Assembly: GCA_037176705.1 (NCBI GenBank)
Contig: CM073891.1
Coordinates: 97,399,827-97,463,826, forward strand
Reading direction: 5' to 3'
Length of the DNA stretch: 64,000 nt
From: Molossus alvarezi
Taxonomy: Eukaryota > Chordata > Mammalia > Chiroptera > Molossidae
In this document: one piece after another, positions 1-11,215 of the stretch
Layout: each line of letters begins with the position of its first letter
Position numbering within the stretch: the first letter of the stretch is position 1
The notes under the pieces: model-generated
Told to the model about the DNA's origin: nothing
Databases searched by the model: none
What the model saw: only the letters and a program-made list of their open reading frames with translations
Program-made: the position numbers and the translations under genes

Positions 1-71
1 AGAGCCCCCATGCCTCGCTGTGCAAAAGTCCCCGCATCTCACGAGCCTGTATCTGAAGAAAGCTTCCAGCA

Positions 72-280
72 CAGTGCTGTCCAGAGAACCCTCTGCGAAA
101 CGGCAATGCTCCACTTCCTGCGTCCAACACCACGCCCGCCCGCCTCGGGTGGCTGAGAGTACCAGAAACTGGTAGCACAACTAAGGGACTGCATTTTTGA
201 TTTAACTTAATTTTAATTTAAATAACCACATGTGCCTAGTGGCTACTAGTGCTTGTCTACTGAATGATGGGCAGACAGAA
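72..280 (+). mobile_element. hAT-type MER relic, copy 1
   Basis: It starts with CAGTGCTGTCCA, has the AT-rich middle (ATTTTAATTTAAAT) and ends with the 'CCACATGTG..TAGTGGCTAC' block of a small non-autonomous hAT-like element. The same blocks recur at 612-828 and 38,566-39,270. The family name is not certain. It is strongly diverged and non-coding. Confidence 0.5.
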
Positions 281-611
281 AAAAAAAAATGAAAAGCCCT
301 GTTATAAAATAGAAAAACAATAAAAACATGTATGTATGAATATGTATGGTAAGTACAGTAAATGAAGATCTCTGAATCTTTCTTAACATCCCAAGACTGA
401 GTGGACTAGACTGAGTGGACTATTTCCAAAAAGAATTTGTTAAAGTTGGAACAACCATTAAAGATATGTTGCAATTATCTCTAAAATCTGAAATGAAAAT
501 AGTTTTAATTTACTAAAACTTGTTTGATTACACACTCAGTTTAAAATTTTTCCTGGCACGATGTTGCCTGTGGACCATGCTAAATTAAGTTACTCTGTTA
601 GGTGAAAAAAA
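281..611. other. AT-rich unique sequence, nothing recognised
   Basis: It lies between two hAT-type relics. It has a short A-run at 281-290 and no open frame or splice-like pair that I would defend. Confidence 0.5.
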
Positions 612-828
612 TCAGCGCTGTGCAAAAGCATATTCTGCAGTGATGGAAATGTCCGACATCTATAGTATCCAACATGACAGCAACCAGTCACATTCGGCCA
701 CTGAGCCTAGAAATATGGCTCATATGACTGAGGAACCGGATATTTATTAGTACTTAATTTTAATTAATTTAAATGTAAATAGCCACAAGTAGCAAATGGC
801 TACCTTATTAGATGGGACAGGTCTAGAA
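612..828 (+). mobile_element. hAT-type MER relic, copy 2
   Basis: It has the same layout as the copy at 72-280: CAGCGCTGT start, 'TGATGGAAATG' block, AT-rich middle, 'TAGCCACA' block and a terminal 'GGGACAG'. The two lie head-to-tail about 330 bp apart, which suggests a local duplication or two insertions. It is non-coding. Confidence 0.55.
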
Positions 829-847
829 CAATAAACCTCAAATTGTT

Positions 848-1156
848 TGTTTTTTTTATCCTCACCTGATGACATTCCAACTCTGTTCAGAAAGAGTGGG
901 AGGGAGAGAGAGAGAAAGAAAGAGAGAGAGAGAGGGAGGAGGGGAGAGAGAGAGAAGAAGGGAGGGAGGAAGGGGGGGAGAGAGAGACAGAGGAACATTG
1001 AAATGAAAGGGCCACATCGACTGGTTGCCTCCCACACGACCACAACCGGGGCCAGGGATGAATCGCAACCAACGTACGTGCTCTTGACCAGAATCGAACC
1101 CACGACTCACTGGTCCGCGGGCCAACGCTCTACTGCTGAGCCAAACCAGCCAGGGC
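848..1156 (-). repeat. Ves SINE (minus)
   Basis: On the minus strand it reads from the tRNA-like head (GCCCTGGCTGGTTTGGCTCAG, A box) through a B box to a long CT tract and the tail 'ATCCTCACC' complement. The TSD TCAAATTGTT is at 838-847 and 1157-1166. The GA/CT tract (about 900-985) is unusually long and creates spurious ORFs. Confidence 0.9.
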
Positions 1157-1302
1157 TCAAATTGTTAAAAGAGCTAACTCAGAGGGGTTATAATCAGAGG
1201 GAATAAGATACATTTTTACTTAAACTGTATATACCACTATATTATTGGGATCTAATTATTTAGTGTTGTATACTAACTCATTAAACAAATAAAAAGCAGA
1301 GT

Positions 1303-1641
1303 TGCCATAGTCAGCCAGGCTGCTGTAACAAATGACCAGGTATTTCTTCTAGTTCTGGAGGCTGTGAGTACAAGACCACGGCGCCAGCAAGGTCGAATTC
1401 TGGTGAGGGCCCTTCCTGGCTTGCAGACGGCTCCCTTCCAGCTGTGTCCTCATATGGGGGAGGGGGCAAGCTCTACCCCTCTTTCTCTTCTTACAAGGAA
1501 CTAACCCCATCATGAGTACCCCCCGCCCCCATGACCTCATCTAAACCTAATTATCTCCCAAAGGCTCCACTTCCAAATGTAACACTGGGGGTTAGGGCTG
1601 CAACACACGAATACAGGGGAAACACAGACACACAGTCCTAA
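1303..1641 (-). mobile_element. MaLR (MST/MLT1-type) solo LTR, minus
   Basis: The reverse complement shows the usual MaLR LTR order: 'GGTCATGAGG'-like block, 'GTGAGGACACAGC', 'GAGGGCCCTCACCAG', 'CCAGAACTGTGAG' and the terminal 'CTGTTACAGCAGCC'. No internal region is attached, so it is a solo LTR. It faces the plus-strand MaLR LTR at 3,290-3,648. Confidence 0.7.
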
Positions 1642-2039
1642 CAGGAAGAGAAAGGGAATGGGAGATTCCCCCTACTTCCTGTATTTTTCTCACTCCATTC
1701 TCTTAGCTCACCAGGTACCCTAGAAACATTTCTGTTAGGTTTCTAAAATCTCATTCTTGAAGAGCTAGAATAATGGCACTTCTGACCGAGAAGAGATGTG
1801 GCCAAGTCTCAAGACTTTAGGATATTTAGAACCCCAATCTGAAAAGAACACATTCATGATTCAGTGTTCTCATCTCTTTACATAATTTCTTGATGCCCTC
1901 AACCACTGAATGGCGTTCTCAGACAATGCCTGTAAGCTAGCATCCTCAGTCCAGGCTTCCTGGTACTAAGCAGCCTGCCGATGTACCCACAATCAAAGCT
2001 GCTTTCTTGTACCCCATGAAAAGGCGAAGGTGCTTGCCG
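1642..2039. other. Unique sequence, nothing recognised
   Basis: It lies between a MaLR LTR and an L1 3' end. An 82-codon minus frame here has no recognisable domain and no supporting signals. Confidence 0.4.
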
Positions 2040-2240
2040 GGTCAGGAGGAAGGGAAACAGGGAGTGACTGCCTAATGAGCATGGAGTCCTCTGTTCAGTG
2101 ATGAAATGTGTTGGAACTGGGTAGAGGTGTCGTTGCAAAACATTCATGTATCAAATGCCATTGAATCGTTCACGTGAAAATGGCTAATTTTATGTTATAT
2201 GAATTTTACCTCAAAAAGAAACAAACAAAAAAATCTATTT
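2040..2240 (+). mobile_element. L1 3' end fragment
   Basis: It matches the mammalian L1M 3' UTR pattern: 'GATGAAATG..TTGGAACT', 'ATGCCATTGAATCGTTCAC', 'AATTTTATGTTATATGAATTTTACCTCA' followed by an A-rich tail. Only the last 200 bp of the element are visible. Confidence 0.6.
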
Positions 2241-2719
2241 TTCAAAAAGGTAGGAAGTGGGGGGCAACATTCCATCATGCAGACACAGCACACTGGCCAC
2301 ACCTGCACACCCCCTCTGTGGGCTCCCCCCTTCCTGGCCTCAGCCAGCTAGTTCCCTTCCGAACAAGGCCTTGGCTCGCCCCTGCTGAGTGTAAAACTTG
2401 CTCCCCAGTAATTCTCTGCCAGTATTTGGTCCTCTTGTTCTGCTCCTCCCCACCCACAGTCCCCAAGGAACTCGCACTGGGCACTCCACGGGGACCCAGC
2501 CCTGGGGGAAATGCCGCGTTCCTGTCCACAGTGCTGAGAAATTCCCGCAGAAACGCTGAACGCGCCCTTGCTTACTCTGACTTCACCCAGCCAGGGAGTT
2601 CCAGGGCTGCCTAACAGATAAGAACAGGAATGAAGAGAAACGGTGTTCTTTAACCTCTCCCCCCACTCTGTCACATTTCTTCCAGAGGTCCTGATCATGC
2701 TCTTAGAACCATGTTGCCA
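2241..2719. other. Unique sequence with an unsupported ORF
   Basis: A 146-codon plus frame starts in the L1 tail and runs through here. Its composition is low-complexity, its start lies in L1 sequence and no domain is recognisable, so I do not call a gene. Confidence 0.4.
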
Positions 2720-3250
2720 AAACCTATCTGACTATAAAACCCTTTTCATGGAACACCTACCAACAACGTCCCCAACTGACGTTCCTCATCCCTCTTCCCC
2801 CATCTCGATAAATGGCGCCTTCCTTCACCCAGCCGCTCAGTCTAAAAATCTCAGCGTACCTTTGGCTCTTCTTTCTTTCATACCCCGCAACTGATCTGTA
2901 GCAAACTGTACCGGCCATACCTTCCAAGTCCCCACTCCAACCACCTCCCCCAGCCTCTACTGCTGCAAGCGGCCTGGCCTAGCCACCAGCTCCTCCCATC
3001 CAGACCACACCATGCCTCCACACTCCCCGCCCCACCCAGCACCCACAGGGACTTCTTAAAATTAGAACTCTTAACGCATCTTTCCCCTGTTCAGAAAGGA
3101 TCCTCTGCCCTAGGAATAAAATGTAAACTGGCCACCAGTTTAGGGCTTTACAGGGAGGGACCCGACCCCTGGTACTGCTCCAACTTCATTTCCAAATGCT
3201 CTTTCCTTGGCTGCCCACCTGCTGCAGCAGTGACGCGGGGGCCACAGAGC
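2720..3250 (+). mobile_element. L2 LINE 3' fragment
   Basis: Recognised by the C/T-rich L2 ORF2 3' text: 'CTCGATAAATGGCGCCTTCC..TCACCCAGC', 'AGGAATAAAATGTAAACT', 'TGCCCACCTGCTGCAG'. It is ancient and broken, with no usable frame. Confidence 0.55.
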
Positions 3251-3289
3251 TGCTCCTCTGCCATGCCCGGCAGTCTCCTCTCAGGGCCC

Positions 3290-3648
3290 CTGAACATGCA
3301 AGTCCCTGCGTCCTCCCAGAATTTAGATATTAAAGCCCTAACTCCCAGAGTGATGATATTTGGAAGTGGGGCCTCTGGGGGGGTGGTGATTAGGTCATGA
3401 GAGTGGAGCCCTCGTTATCGGGATGAGTGCCCCTCTGAAGAGACGACAGATGATCTCTCTCTTCTCCACGTGAGGATACAAGAGGGCAGCCCCCTGAAAC
3501 CAGGAAGAGGGCTCTCACCAAGAACCCCCGTGCTGGCACCCTGACCTCACACTTCCAGCCTCCAGACTGTGAGAAATAAATGTTTGCCGTTGTTAAACTG
3601 CCCTGTCAATGGCATTTTTGTTACAGCAGCACCAACTGACCAGGACAC
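3290..3648 (+). mobile_element. MaLR (MLT1/MST-type) solo LTR, plus
   Basis: It reads in MaLR LTR order: 'TATTAAAGCCCTAAC', 'GGGGCCTCTGGGG', 'GATTAGGTCATGAGAG', 'CCAGGAAGAGGGCTCTCACCA', 'CCAGACTGTGAGAAATAAA' and the terminal 'TTGTTACAGCAGC'. It is diverged, with no retroviral internal part beside it. Confidence 0.75.
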
Positions 3649-4255
3649 CTGGGTCTCTGTTAAATGTCACCTCTTCAGAAAAGCCGGATGACTTAGCTGG
3701 AACAGCAGCAAGCCCTTCCCCTCCCACTTCTCCCTGCCCCTCCCTCGGCCTTCTGCTCGCCCCAGATCCATCGTCCTCGGACGCCAGGTCGCGTTCACTG
3801 GTGCACTGGACGCCTCCCGCACCGCGACAGAGGCTGCTCCGTGCCCTGCCACGTCTGCAACACTCCGAACGGTGCCTGGCTGGTGGGTGATGCTTAACAG
3901 ATATTTACTGAATAAATAAATAGTTCTCAAAATAGTCTCTCAAAATAACCTGCGAATTTTCTGTCTAGACGAAAACATAAGAAAAGGAGGTGAGATGGGA
4001 AGAAGGCAGGGGCCGCTGTGACCACACGCGGGAGCAGCAGCTCCCCGGAAGCACGGGGCCCAGTCCACAGCAGCGGGGCCAGGCCCGCCCAGGGAACGCA
4101 GTCAGGTTCCTCAGAGAGATGCAGAGGTGCTGGCTTCCAGCCAACTGGAATCGACATAACCGACTTATTTAAAATTAAGCTACTAGTTTCAGTGATCTAG
4201 AAAGTAGTTCCTATAATCTTCTGTGACAGATAACCCTATCTTTTTTCTCTTTCAG
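3649..4255. other. C-rich unique sequence with an L2-like tail
   Basis: 3,700-3,880 is C- and CpG-richer than its surroundings. About 3,870-3,922 resembles an L2 3' end ('GGTGCCTGGCTGGTGGG', then 'TTTACTGAATAAATAAAT'). Overlapping ORFs on both strands look like by-products of composition. Confidence 0.35.
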
Positions 4256-4300
4256 ATGTAAAGCACTTGAAATCGTAAACCCAAGGAAGCATTTTCAGGT
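4256..4300 (+). CDS. Possible internal exon (plus), unrecognised
   Basis: A 45-nt segment sits between a strong acceptor (polypyrimidine run ending TTTTTTCTCTTTCAG) and a GTAAGT donor at 4,301. Only one frame is open; it starts after one base and reads CKALEIVNPRKHFQ, leaving two bases. That phase fits the start of the segment at 5,484. Against it: it is short, there is no recognised homologue, and a 45-nt open segment is common by chance. I treat it as a hypothesis linked to the next entry. Confidence 0.25.
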
Positions 4301-4599
4301 GTAAGTTCGAAGCTGGCTCTCGGGAAGGTAACAGAAAGGCAAACACGATAATTTGGTGAGAATTTGTTACACACAGCACAGTACTCACAAATGCATTATA
4401 AACTGAACGCAGGCAATCCCTGAAACCAATGGAGGAATAAAAACACCACAACACGTGACTTTTAGTTAGTTGGTTCTCCAACTCCTCACTAAAGCTAATA
4501 CTCAGTATTACACAGTCTACTGCATACCCTGAGGTCTATTTGTGGCCCACCCTCTGGAAGAGGCGAATGGGGAGGAGAGAAGCTGTGTTCACAGCAGGG

Positions 4600-4800
4600 A
4601 CGAGCGTGAGCTCTGCAGCCCACACGTGGCTGTTCCCACTGTGTGGCCCGATGTTTAAGAGACTAAGCGAATGACTTCACCTCTCAAAGCCTCAGTTTCT
4701 TCCCCTGTAATATAGGATAGAATCAGCAACCTTACAGGATTCTTTTAAAGATTATATAAAATTATGTCTATGAATTGCTTGGCACAGACTTTAACAGTCT
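4600..4800 (+). repeat. MIR SINE
   Basis: The MIR core is clear: 'GACTTCACCTCTCAAAGCCTCAGTTTCTTC..CTGTAATATAGG', 'TTACAGGATT', then 'TGCTTGGCACAGA'. It is ancient and in plus orientation. Confidence 0.75.
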
Positions 4801-5483
4801 TTATGATCCTGTGTTGGAATTACTGTACTTTTAGATGTTTCTCCCTCAGGATCACCAGAGGGGGGTGTCATTCTCATAATCTTTGCATCCCCAAGTGTCC
4901 AGCTCTGGAATGAAAGAATTAATAAATCAATGAATAATGGTCTCCTAAATGTTCACGTTTTTATGTGAAAGCCAACCGAAGAAATGTGACAGAAGAAGGA
5001 AAGAGTGAAAGAACCTGAAAAGCGTGCCGCGCCCCTCCCCCAGGCGGCAGGCGGGCGGGGCAGCCTCTACAAGGACCAACAGGAAAGTGGGCAACGAGCC
5101 GCCAACAGCACATCAAAGAACCGGCACAGGGAGGCATAAAACAGCACATATCTGAGGTGGACTTGGCAGGAGCGGGGCCATAATCCGCAAAGGCACTGGT
5201 GAGCCGCACCGAACATAACACTTTAGAACACAGTAATAATAAAACTAGTCTATCTGGGAAATTCCTGCCCAGTTCTGGTCTGAAAGCTGTCAGTCAAGCC
5301 CTCCCCTCCAGGGACTATTTCTGCAGAGCACAGAACGAGTCAGCAGCCAAGGGAGATGGTTACCATGCATGGCTTGGCATAGCAGCTCGCTAAGATCAGA
5401 GTGAGGCCCACGTATGCTCACACACACAGCACAGGAGGGCCTGGGGTCCTGCCATCCTACAACAAATTCCAGTTTTCCTCCAG
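4801..5483. other. Unique sequence, CpG-containing patch
   Basis: 5,020-5,060 holds a small G/C-rich patch ('CCCCCAGGCGGCAGGCGGGC'). I see no recognised repeat and no frame that I would call. Confidence 0.35.
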
Positions 5484-5604
5484 CACAAGAGAAAGGACAG
5501 AAGCACAAAAACGTTTTACTGCACTTAAAAGAGAAAACAGACACCAGTACTTGCCTTTTGACAGAAATCGGTCTGACAGAGATGAAACCAGCGAAGATGA
5601 CTAA
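5484..5604 (+). CDS. Possible terminal exon (plus), unrecognised
   Basis: It is preceded by the acceptor 'CCAGTTTTCCTCCAG'. The frame that accepts the two-base overhang of 4,256-4,300 is open to a TAA at 5,602-5,604. It codes for a strongly charged end; the last residues are DRNRSDRDETSEDD. The composition (Arg/Glu/Asp-rich, acidic terminus) looks protein-like. No poly(A) signal was confirmed downstream, and no family is recognised. It could equally be a chance frame. Confidence 0.25.
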
Positions 5605-6703
5605 GGCAGTATGAAAGGCAGAAGAAAACCAGGAGGTCGTCAGGTGGTGGATCTCAGTGCAGGTGGGACGGAGCCCTGCTGCAGGAGTCCACTTGACGAG
5701 AGTAAGGGGGAGGAGAGCATCATACCTTTGAAGAGTGAATTAGCTTAGCAACGGTCACTACAGACAACTGGAATGACAAGCAACCTGAATAACACGGTGC
5801 CCAATGCTGGCAATCCCTGGATTTATGTGAACGGGCACCAATCTGCCCAGTTGTATGATTTTCTCCAACACTGCTCAGCAGCCCAGGTACAAGCAAAAGG
5901 ACAAATAGTCAGGAAGTGCACAGCTTTGGCAAGAGAGTGATTTAAAACCTGGTCTATGGATTCTGAAGTTGGAGGGAAATTAAGACAGAAAGGAATTGAC
6001 AGGTACAGAGCAAAGGAGTCAGCAGACTAGAGGTTTCCGTGAGACCAAAGGAGAGGTGGAGTATAACTCTGAGGGACAAGGTGGATGGACAGGTGGGTGT
6101 GATCAAGCAAAATTTCTGACTTACTGATCTGAGCCATGAGTAGACAAAGTCTGGGTAGTGGAGAGCTGGAGGAAGGTGGTGAGGAGATCTTGGGTAATGA
6201 TAAGCCCCCAAACTCGTGCAGTCAGGGAAACAGGTGGCTCATCCAATGAAGCTGGGTCAGGGCAGAGAGCAGGTACAGTGATGAGTAGGAGTAATGAAAC
6301 AGTCAGCAGGTAGTGGTTGCAGAGGGGCAAAAGGGTGGTTAGACATACGGCTGATGCTCAAGGGAGCACCTTCCTTATTACAGGAAAGTGGAGAAGCAAA
6401 GACCCAGTGGGGCAGGGCCAAGGATGGGCACCACCAATTCCACCTTGTGAATAATTCTGCATCTCTGTAATGATAAAAATCACCTACCTAATTGATAGGT
6501 TCCTGCCAATTTTTAATCTAAAAGATATAAATAAATATTTTCCCCACATTTATACAAAATAAATACTAGTAGACTATTTCTATAGATTGCTACAGGTTTC
6601 CTAAGATAAAATCTTCAGGGATTGGGAAGTTCATCTTAGTAGCTTTAAAAGGAGTCACACATTTACCCACATGCTTACAGAGAATAAGTAAATTAATTAT
6701 TTT
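5605..6703. other. Unique sequence, nothing recognised
   Basis: About 1.1 kb, moderately purine-rich on the plus strand. The frames here are short and mutually overlapping. It may contain a very old LINE that I cannot name. Confidence 0.35.
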
Positions 6704-6716
6704 TATTAGAATTTTT

Positions 6717-6963
6717 TTTTAATCTTCACCCAAGGACACTTTTGTATTTATCTTCAGATAGAGCAGGAGGGGAGAGGGGGGAAGAGAGAGAGAGAGAGAA
6801 ACATCGATGTGAGAGAGACACATCAAGTGGTTGCCACCCACATGATCCCACCCAGGGCCAGGGACAAACCGCAACCCAGGTACGTGCTCTTAGCAGGAAC
6901 TGAGCCCGGGACTCTCTGGTCCGCGGGCCAACGCTCTAACCACTGAGAAAACTGGCCAGGGCT
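6717..6963 (-). repeat. Ves SINE (minus)
   Basis: It has the T-run, 'AATCTTCACCCAAGGACA', GA tract, 'ACATCGATGTGAGAGAGACACATC' and ends ACTGGCCAGGGC. The TSD TATTAGAATTTTT is at 6,704-6,716 and 6,965-6,977. Confidence 0.9.
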
Positions 6964-7159
6964 CTATTAGAATTTTTAGGTGGCATGATTTTATCATATC
7001 TTACACCAGTTAGAACCAAAGGTTTGCCTTTAAATTAAAAATCTATTTTCCTTGTCTTTTATGTTGAGAATGCAGAAATCTGGTACATTTTTACTCTCTT
7101 CCCATCTTTTAGTATTTTGTCCCTGATTCATCCTATGAACCCATTTATGAGGCAGCATT

Positions 7160-7680
7160 TTATGTTACTAAATGAGTACTTCATGGCCCTTGTACTCCTC
7201 TGAATAGACTTGCTCAGGTATTATCTCCTTTGGGGAAATTTCACTGATGTCCACCTTGATTCCCCATTTTCCAGCTGCATGCTTCCTGTTCTCTGCAGAG
7301 TGCTCCATGAACAGCTCCGGTGATGCACTTACTACACGTGCTTGTCAACCAAAATAAGCTTTATGATGACCTTAGACAAGTACTTAACATCCCTGGACCT
7401 TAATATATTCATGCGAAAAATAGAGAAAATAATAGTGAGAACTAATTTTGTATCAATTCACAAGTTAAAATTAATGCCTATAAGGCACGTGGAACAGTGC
7501 TTGGCATATACAGTAAGCGCCACACACATTTTTCTTTTAACAATATTTATTTGACACACTCTCCTTTTGGACTTGACAGCGCCTTTAAAATAGAGACAAG
7601 GTCTTAATCTCTGTATCCCCAATACCCACTACAGTGACTGGCAAATGGGAGAAATTCAGTGAACGAATGTCACAAATCAA
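7160..7680 (+). mobile_element. L2 LINE 3' end, split by a MIR
   Basis: L2 text ('CTCAGGTATTATCTCC', 'AAATTTCACTGATG') runs to about 7,340. It resumes at about 7,550 ('TCTGTATCCCCAATACCCAC', 'ACAGTGACTGGCA', 'TCAGTGAACGAATG') after a MIR. Confidence 0.5.
7345..7535 (+). repeat. MIR SINE inside L2
   Basis: MIR core: 'GACCTTAGACAAGTACTTAACATCCCTGGACC', 'AATAGAGAAAATAATAG', then 'GGAACAGTGCTTGGCATATA'. Confidence 0.65.
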
Positions 7681-7790
7681 TTAATAAGTTATTTTTTTAT
7701 CTCACAAAAAATGTAAAATGTAGATATTAGAAATGATAAGCCAAAGCATTCCTTTCTTTTTAATCCACCTTGTTTAAAAATAAATTATGG

Positions 7791-8037
7791 ACCCTGGATG
7801 GTTTGGCTCAGCGGTTAGAGCGTCGGCCTGCGGTCCTGAGAGACCCGGGTTCGGTTCCCGCTAAGGGCGCGTACCTCAGTTGCAGTTTGTCCCCGGCCCT
7901 GGTTGGTCGTGCGGGTGGCAGCCACTCGATGTGTCCCTTTCACATCGATGCTTCTCTCTCTCTCTCTCTCTCCCTCCCACTCTATCTGAACAAAATATCG
8001 AAAGGTGTCCTCAGGTAAGGATAAAAAAATAAAAAAT
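7791..8037 (+). repeat. Ves SINE (plus)
   Basis: It has the A-box 'TGGCTCAGCGGTTAGAGC', B-box 'GGTTCGGTTCC', CT tract, 'TCTATCTGAACAAAAT' and 'GTCCTCAGGTAAGGATAAAAAAA'. The imperfect TSD is near TAAATTATGGA / TAATTTACGGA. Confidence 0.9.
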
Positions 8038-8324
8038 AATTTACGGAGTTCATAAACTACAGCCTGGCAATTTCAAATATGTAATTACATGAAACGAGTT
8101 CAAATTAAGGGTAGAACTGCATCATCAATACCACTAAAACATCGGTGTCAAAATGGCCAGCTTTAGAATTAAGTACACTTACATACACTTTGAATCTAAG
8201 AATTAAACATTTTTCCCTTTTGCTGTAGAAAAAACCAAGTCCAGAGCCTTCGCTCTAGAACGGGACTTGCTATCGTAATTTCTCCCACAGGTCTAGGGAG
8301 GACAGAGCTGAACGACAAAGTTCA

Positions 8325-8690
8325 CCTACTTAATCTGCCACGTGTCTGCAGTAGGACAGTCTCAAAGTTGTTGGCGACAGAAGGGAGTCAACTGGGGTGT
8401 TGTTGCCAGTTGGGAAGGGGATTGGGGGAATGGGTGAAAAAGGTGAAGGGATTAAGAAGCACAAATTCATCGCTAGACTGACAAACCTCAAAGGGAAAGG
8501 GGTTGGGAGAGTGGGAAGAAATAAACCAAAGAACTTATATGCATAACCAATGGACACAGACAATAATGTGGGAAAAGGTGGGAGGGGGGCGGGAGTGGGG
8601 AGGAGGGGGTCAATGGGGGAAAAATGTGGAACATCCGTAATACATTTTACATCCAACAATAAAGATTTGGAAAGAAAAAAAAAAGAAAAT
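8325..8690 (+). mobile_element. L1 3' UTR remnant (G-rich type)
   Basis: A polypurine, G-rich stretch ('GGTGAAGGGATTAAGAAG', 'GGGGTTGGGAGAG', 'GGGAGGGGGGCGGGAG') ends in 'CAACAATAAAGATTTGG' plus an A-rich tail. This matches the 3' UTR style of younger bat L1s. A 157-codon minus frame here is a by-product of this composition. Confidence 0.5.
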
Positions 8691-9656
8691 ACAAATGACC
8701 GTGGCTCCAAGCTCCCGGACCTGACGGCCCCAGGTGCTGAGCGGGCACTGGGTGCCCCAGGCCCCAGCGGAAAACAGCTGTTTCCACGGCCACCTTGTTT
8801 CACATTCCTTCAGGGCACCTGATCCAGGCTCATACACAACCCTCTTTAAAAACAGCACTGCTAATATTATAATATTCTGGCTCTTTCCAGATGATTTCTA
8901 ACGCTACTGAAAATGAGTCTGTCACAGAACTGGCAGGACTTCCCTCTTCCCCTGGTGCCTGAACAAAAGCCACCTTCCTCATTAAAATGGAATTTCAGGC
9001 AAGTCCATGTTAAAGAAAGTCTGGGGGTGTTCGTGTTCCACAGAGGAACAGAATGCATATCATATCTCTGCTGACATCCAGGTAGAATCCTACATAAAAA
9101 GGAGGAGAGGGAAGAGTTCGAGGAAGACCTTCAGCAAATCCAGGATGTGTCTGCCTGGCCGAGAGTCCCTCTCTCCTCCTACCAGCTTCCCCTGAGCCAG
9201 AGCAGCATGCTCCAGTGGTCAGAGACACTACAAGACTAAAGCACTGGGAAAAGTAAATATGAATGGAAGTACTGAGAGAAGAAACAAATGGTTAATAACC
9301 TTCTCTTCTCCACACCCTAGAAGTTCTACTGCTGAGGACAAACTCAGACACAGGCACATGGAAAGCTGTCCTGCTTTTCCAATAACTTCACAGCTAAATG
9401 ACATCCCTTGAAGCGGTGACTTCTCTTCTGCTTTCCCATAAACGAGCATAAGATACATGACCATTCCCATCGGAGAACGAGTACTTCAAAAGTAAGGATG
9501 CAGCACAACACACACATCTTAATAGTGGTTTTCTACAATTAAGTGTTAAGCTTTTTGTTTTAAACGGGGGAAAAAAGAAAGAAAGGAAAAAGAAAACTGA
9601 GGTCTCAGTCTGACAGGGATTATTATATCTGAGGATTAAAATTTCGAAGTACATAC
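8691..9656. other. Unique sequence, nothing recognised
   Basis: Mixed composition with several short frames on both strands, none with splice or domain support. It ends at the possible exon at 9,657. Confidence 0.35.
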
Positions 9657-9696
9657 CTCTTAGTTTCTTGTCTTTAATTACTGCATAAATGGTTGC
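9657..9696 (-). CDS. Possible exon (minus), unrecognised
   Basis: A 40-nt segment on the minus strand, with acceptor ending GGAGGTTTCCTAG and donor GTATGT (plus 9,651-9,656). The frame ATIYAVIKDKKLR is open, starts in phase 0 and leaves one base. It would follow the segment at 22,410-22,578, which ends in phase 0. It is very short, so chance is a serious alternative. Confidence 0.22.
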
Positions 9697-10998
9697 CTAG
9701 GAAACCTCCCGACCGGATGAAGAGGCTCAAGTGAATTCTCCTTGCCAAGCCTGCAGGTATGACTCACTACCTCTGCTCTCACAAATAAATCCTCCTGAGT
9801 TCTTAGAGGCGGATATTTTTGCAACCTGGATGACATTAGAAAAGCAAAATGGGAATAATTATTCGTTTTGAATGTAGGTGTCCAACAGGAATAAAAGTTA
9901 AGGACAATGCTGTGTTCACATCAAGTGCAGAAGAGAAGTGCATCTCCTCAAAAACGCCCATACAATCTATCTTAGGTAGTTATGGAGTGTTCTTTTTATG
10001 GCAATATGTTGACATGACAGTGATTAAATGTTACAATGTAAGAGAATAGAGAAGACACTGGAACAGTAAGACCACAGAGACACCAAAGGAGAATTGAGGA
10101 GTGTGACCTCCCAAACCACCGCAGACCCACTGAGGTCAAGTTCCCACACATTTCGTGCAACCTGGAGACACCTCTGCCACAAATCTTTAAACAGTGACAA
10201 GAAAACACAGCACAGATCACCACAAGCCAACAGGTGCGCAACCTGGGGCAAGGGCACCTCTGAAGGTTCTATTTTAACCGCAGCAGGTGCACTGGAGGAG
10301 GAAGAAGTAGATTCAGCCTGCAGATTTCTGAGGGAGGGCAGAATCTTATGTAATTACAGCAAATTAGAGCAGGAATAACAGAACAGCCTCCAGGCCAAGG
10401 CTAAGGCCAGATGATACCATGATTCTGAAGCTGGCATTTTTTTAATGCCTCCCCCTATGTCCACCCTCCTTTGCTATGTGACATGGACAGGCCTCTCACT
10501 GAAAGGTGAAATCGGTTTCTGCACACCTTCGAATCTGGGCTGGCCCTGGGCCTGCTTAGACGAACAGACTAGGGAGAAAGTGGCTTTGAGCAGGTTGAGC
10601 CAGCCAGAAAGGGGCCCTACAGCATCCACTTTCTGAAACTGCTTCTGGGACCTCAGGGCAGAGATGGAAGCAGCAGGAGAAGGAGGGGGCGGGGCAACTG
10701 GGCCCTGGGGGGGGGGGGGGTAGGCAAAGTCCACCCCTCCTACCCCCTAGGTAGGGCCTTGACTCCCTTCTCTGAGCTGTCTTAGTTTGGCTGCTTCCAC
10801 TGACATCATCTTATCATCATCTTAACATCATCATCTCTCTTTTATTGTGGTAAGAACAATCATCATCTAAATTTTAAAAGTTAAAAGCAACTCATTTGGA
10901 GAAAAGCAACTACCAGCCCCCACCTCCACTCCCCAGCTCTGAGTCCCTCTCAGAGCTGCTCCCCCAGGAGGGGGAGGGGAAGGAGATGGGTAAAGAGA
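9697..10998. other. Unique sequence with simple-repeat patches
   Basis: It contains a G-run (10,710-10,721) and a CATCAT/CTTATC-rich stretch (about 10,803-10,835). Open frames here have no recognisable domain. Confidence 0.4.
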
Positions 10999-11215
10999 GA
11001 GACAGGCCTCACTCAAAGCCCTCATCACTTTCCCCTGGATAATTAAAATATTCTGCTAACTTCTATCCCTGCTGCTCCAACCCCACACTGCAGCTAGTGC
11101 AGCTAATGCTGATGGCTTGGCTGTAATCCCTCAGGGGCTCCCTCGTGCCCTCAGGATAAAAAATCCAAACTCCCCTCAGTTTACAAAGCTCTCTACCACA
11201 GACCCCTGAAAACTT
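10999..11215 (+). mobile_element. L2 LINE fragment
   Basis: L2-like text: 'CTGCTGCTCCAACCCCACACTG', 'GGGGCTCCCTCGTGCCCTCAGGATAAAAAATCCAAACTCC', 'TTTACAAAGCTCT'. Confidence 0.5.

Noticed and set aside
847..1206. Arg/Glu-rich and Ser/Leu-rich ORFs on both strands
   Set aside because: They come from the GA/CT tract and tRNA-like head of a Ves SINE. The same applies to the other ORFs with SLSLSLSLP-like or 'GLAQRLERRPAV'-like text.
8330..8803. 157-codon minus ORF
   Set aside because: It is the complement of a G-rich L1 3' UTR.
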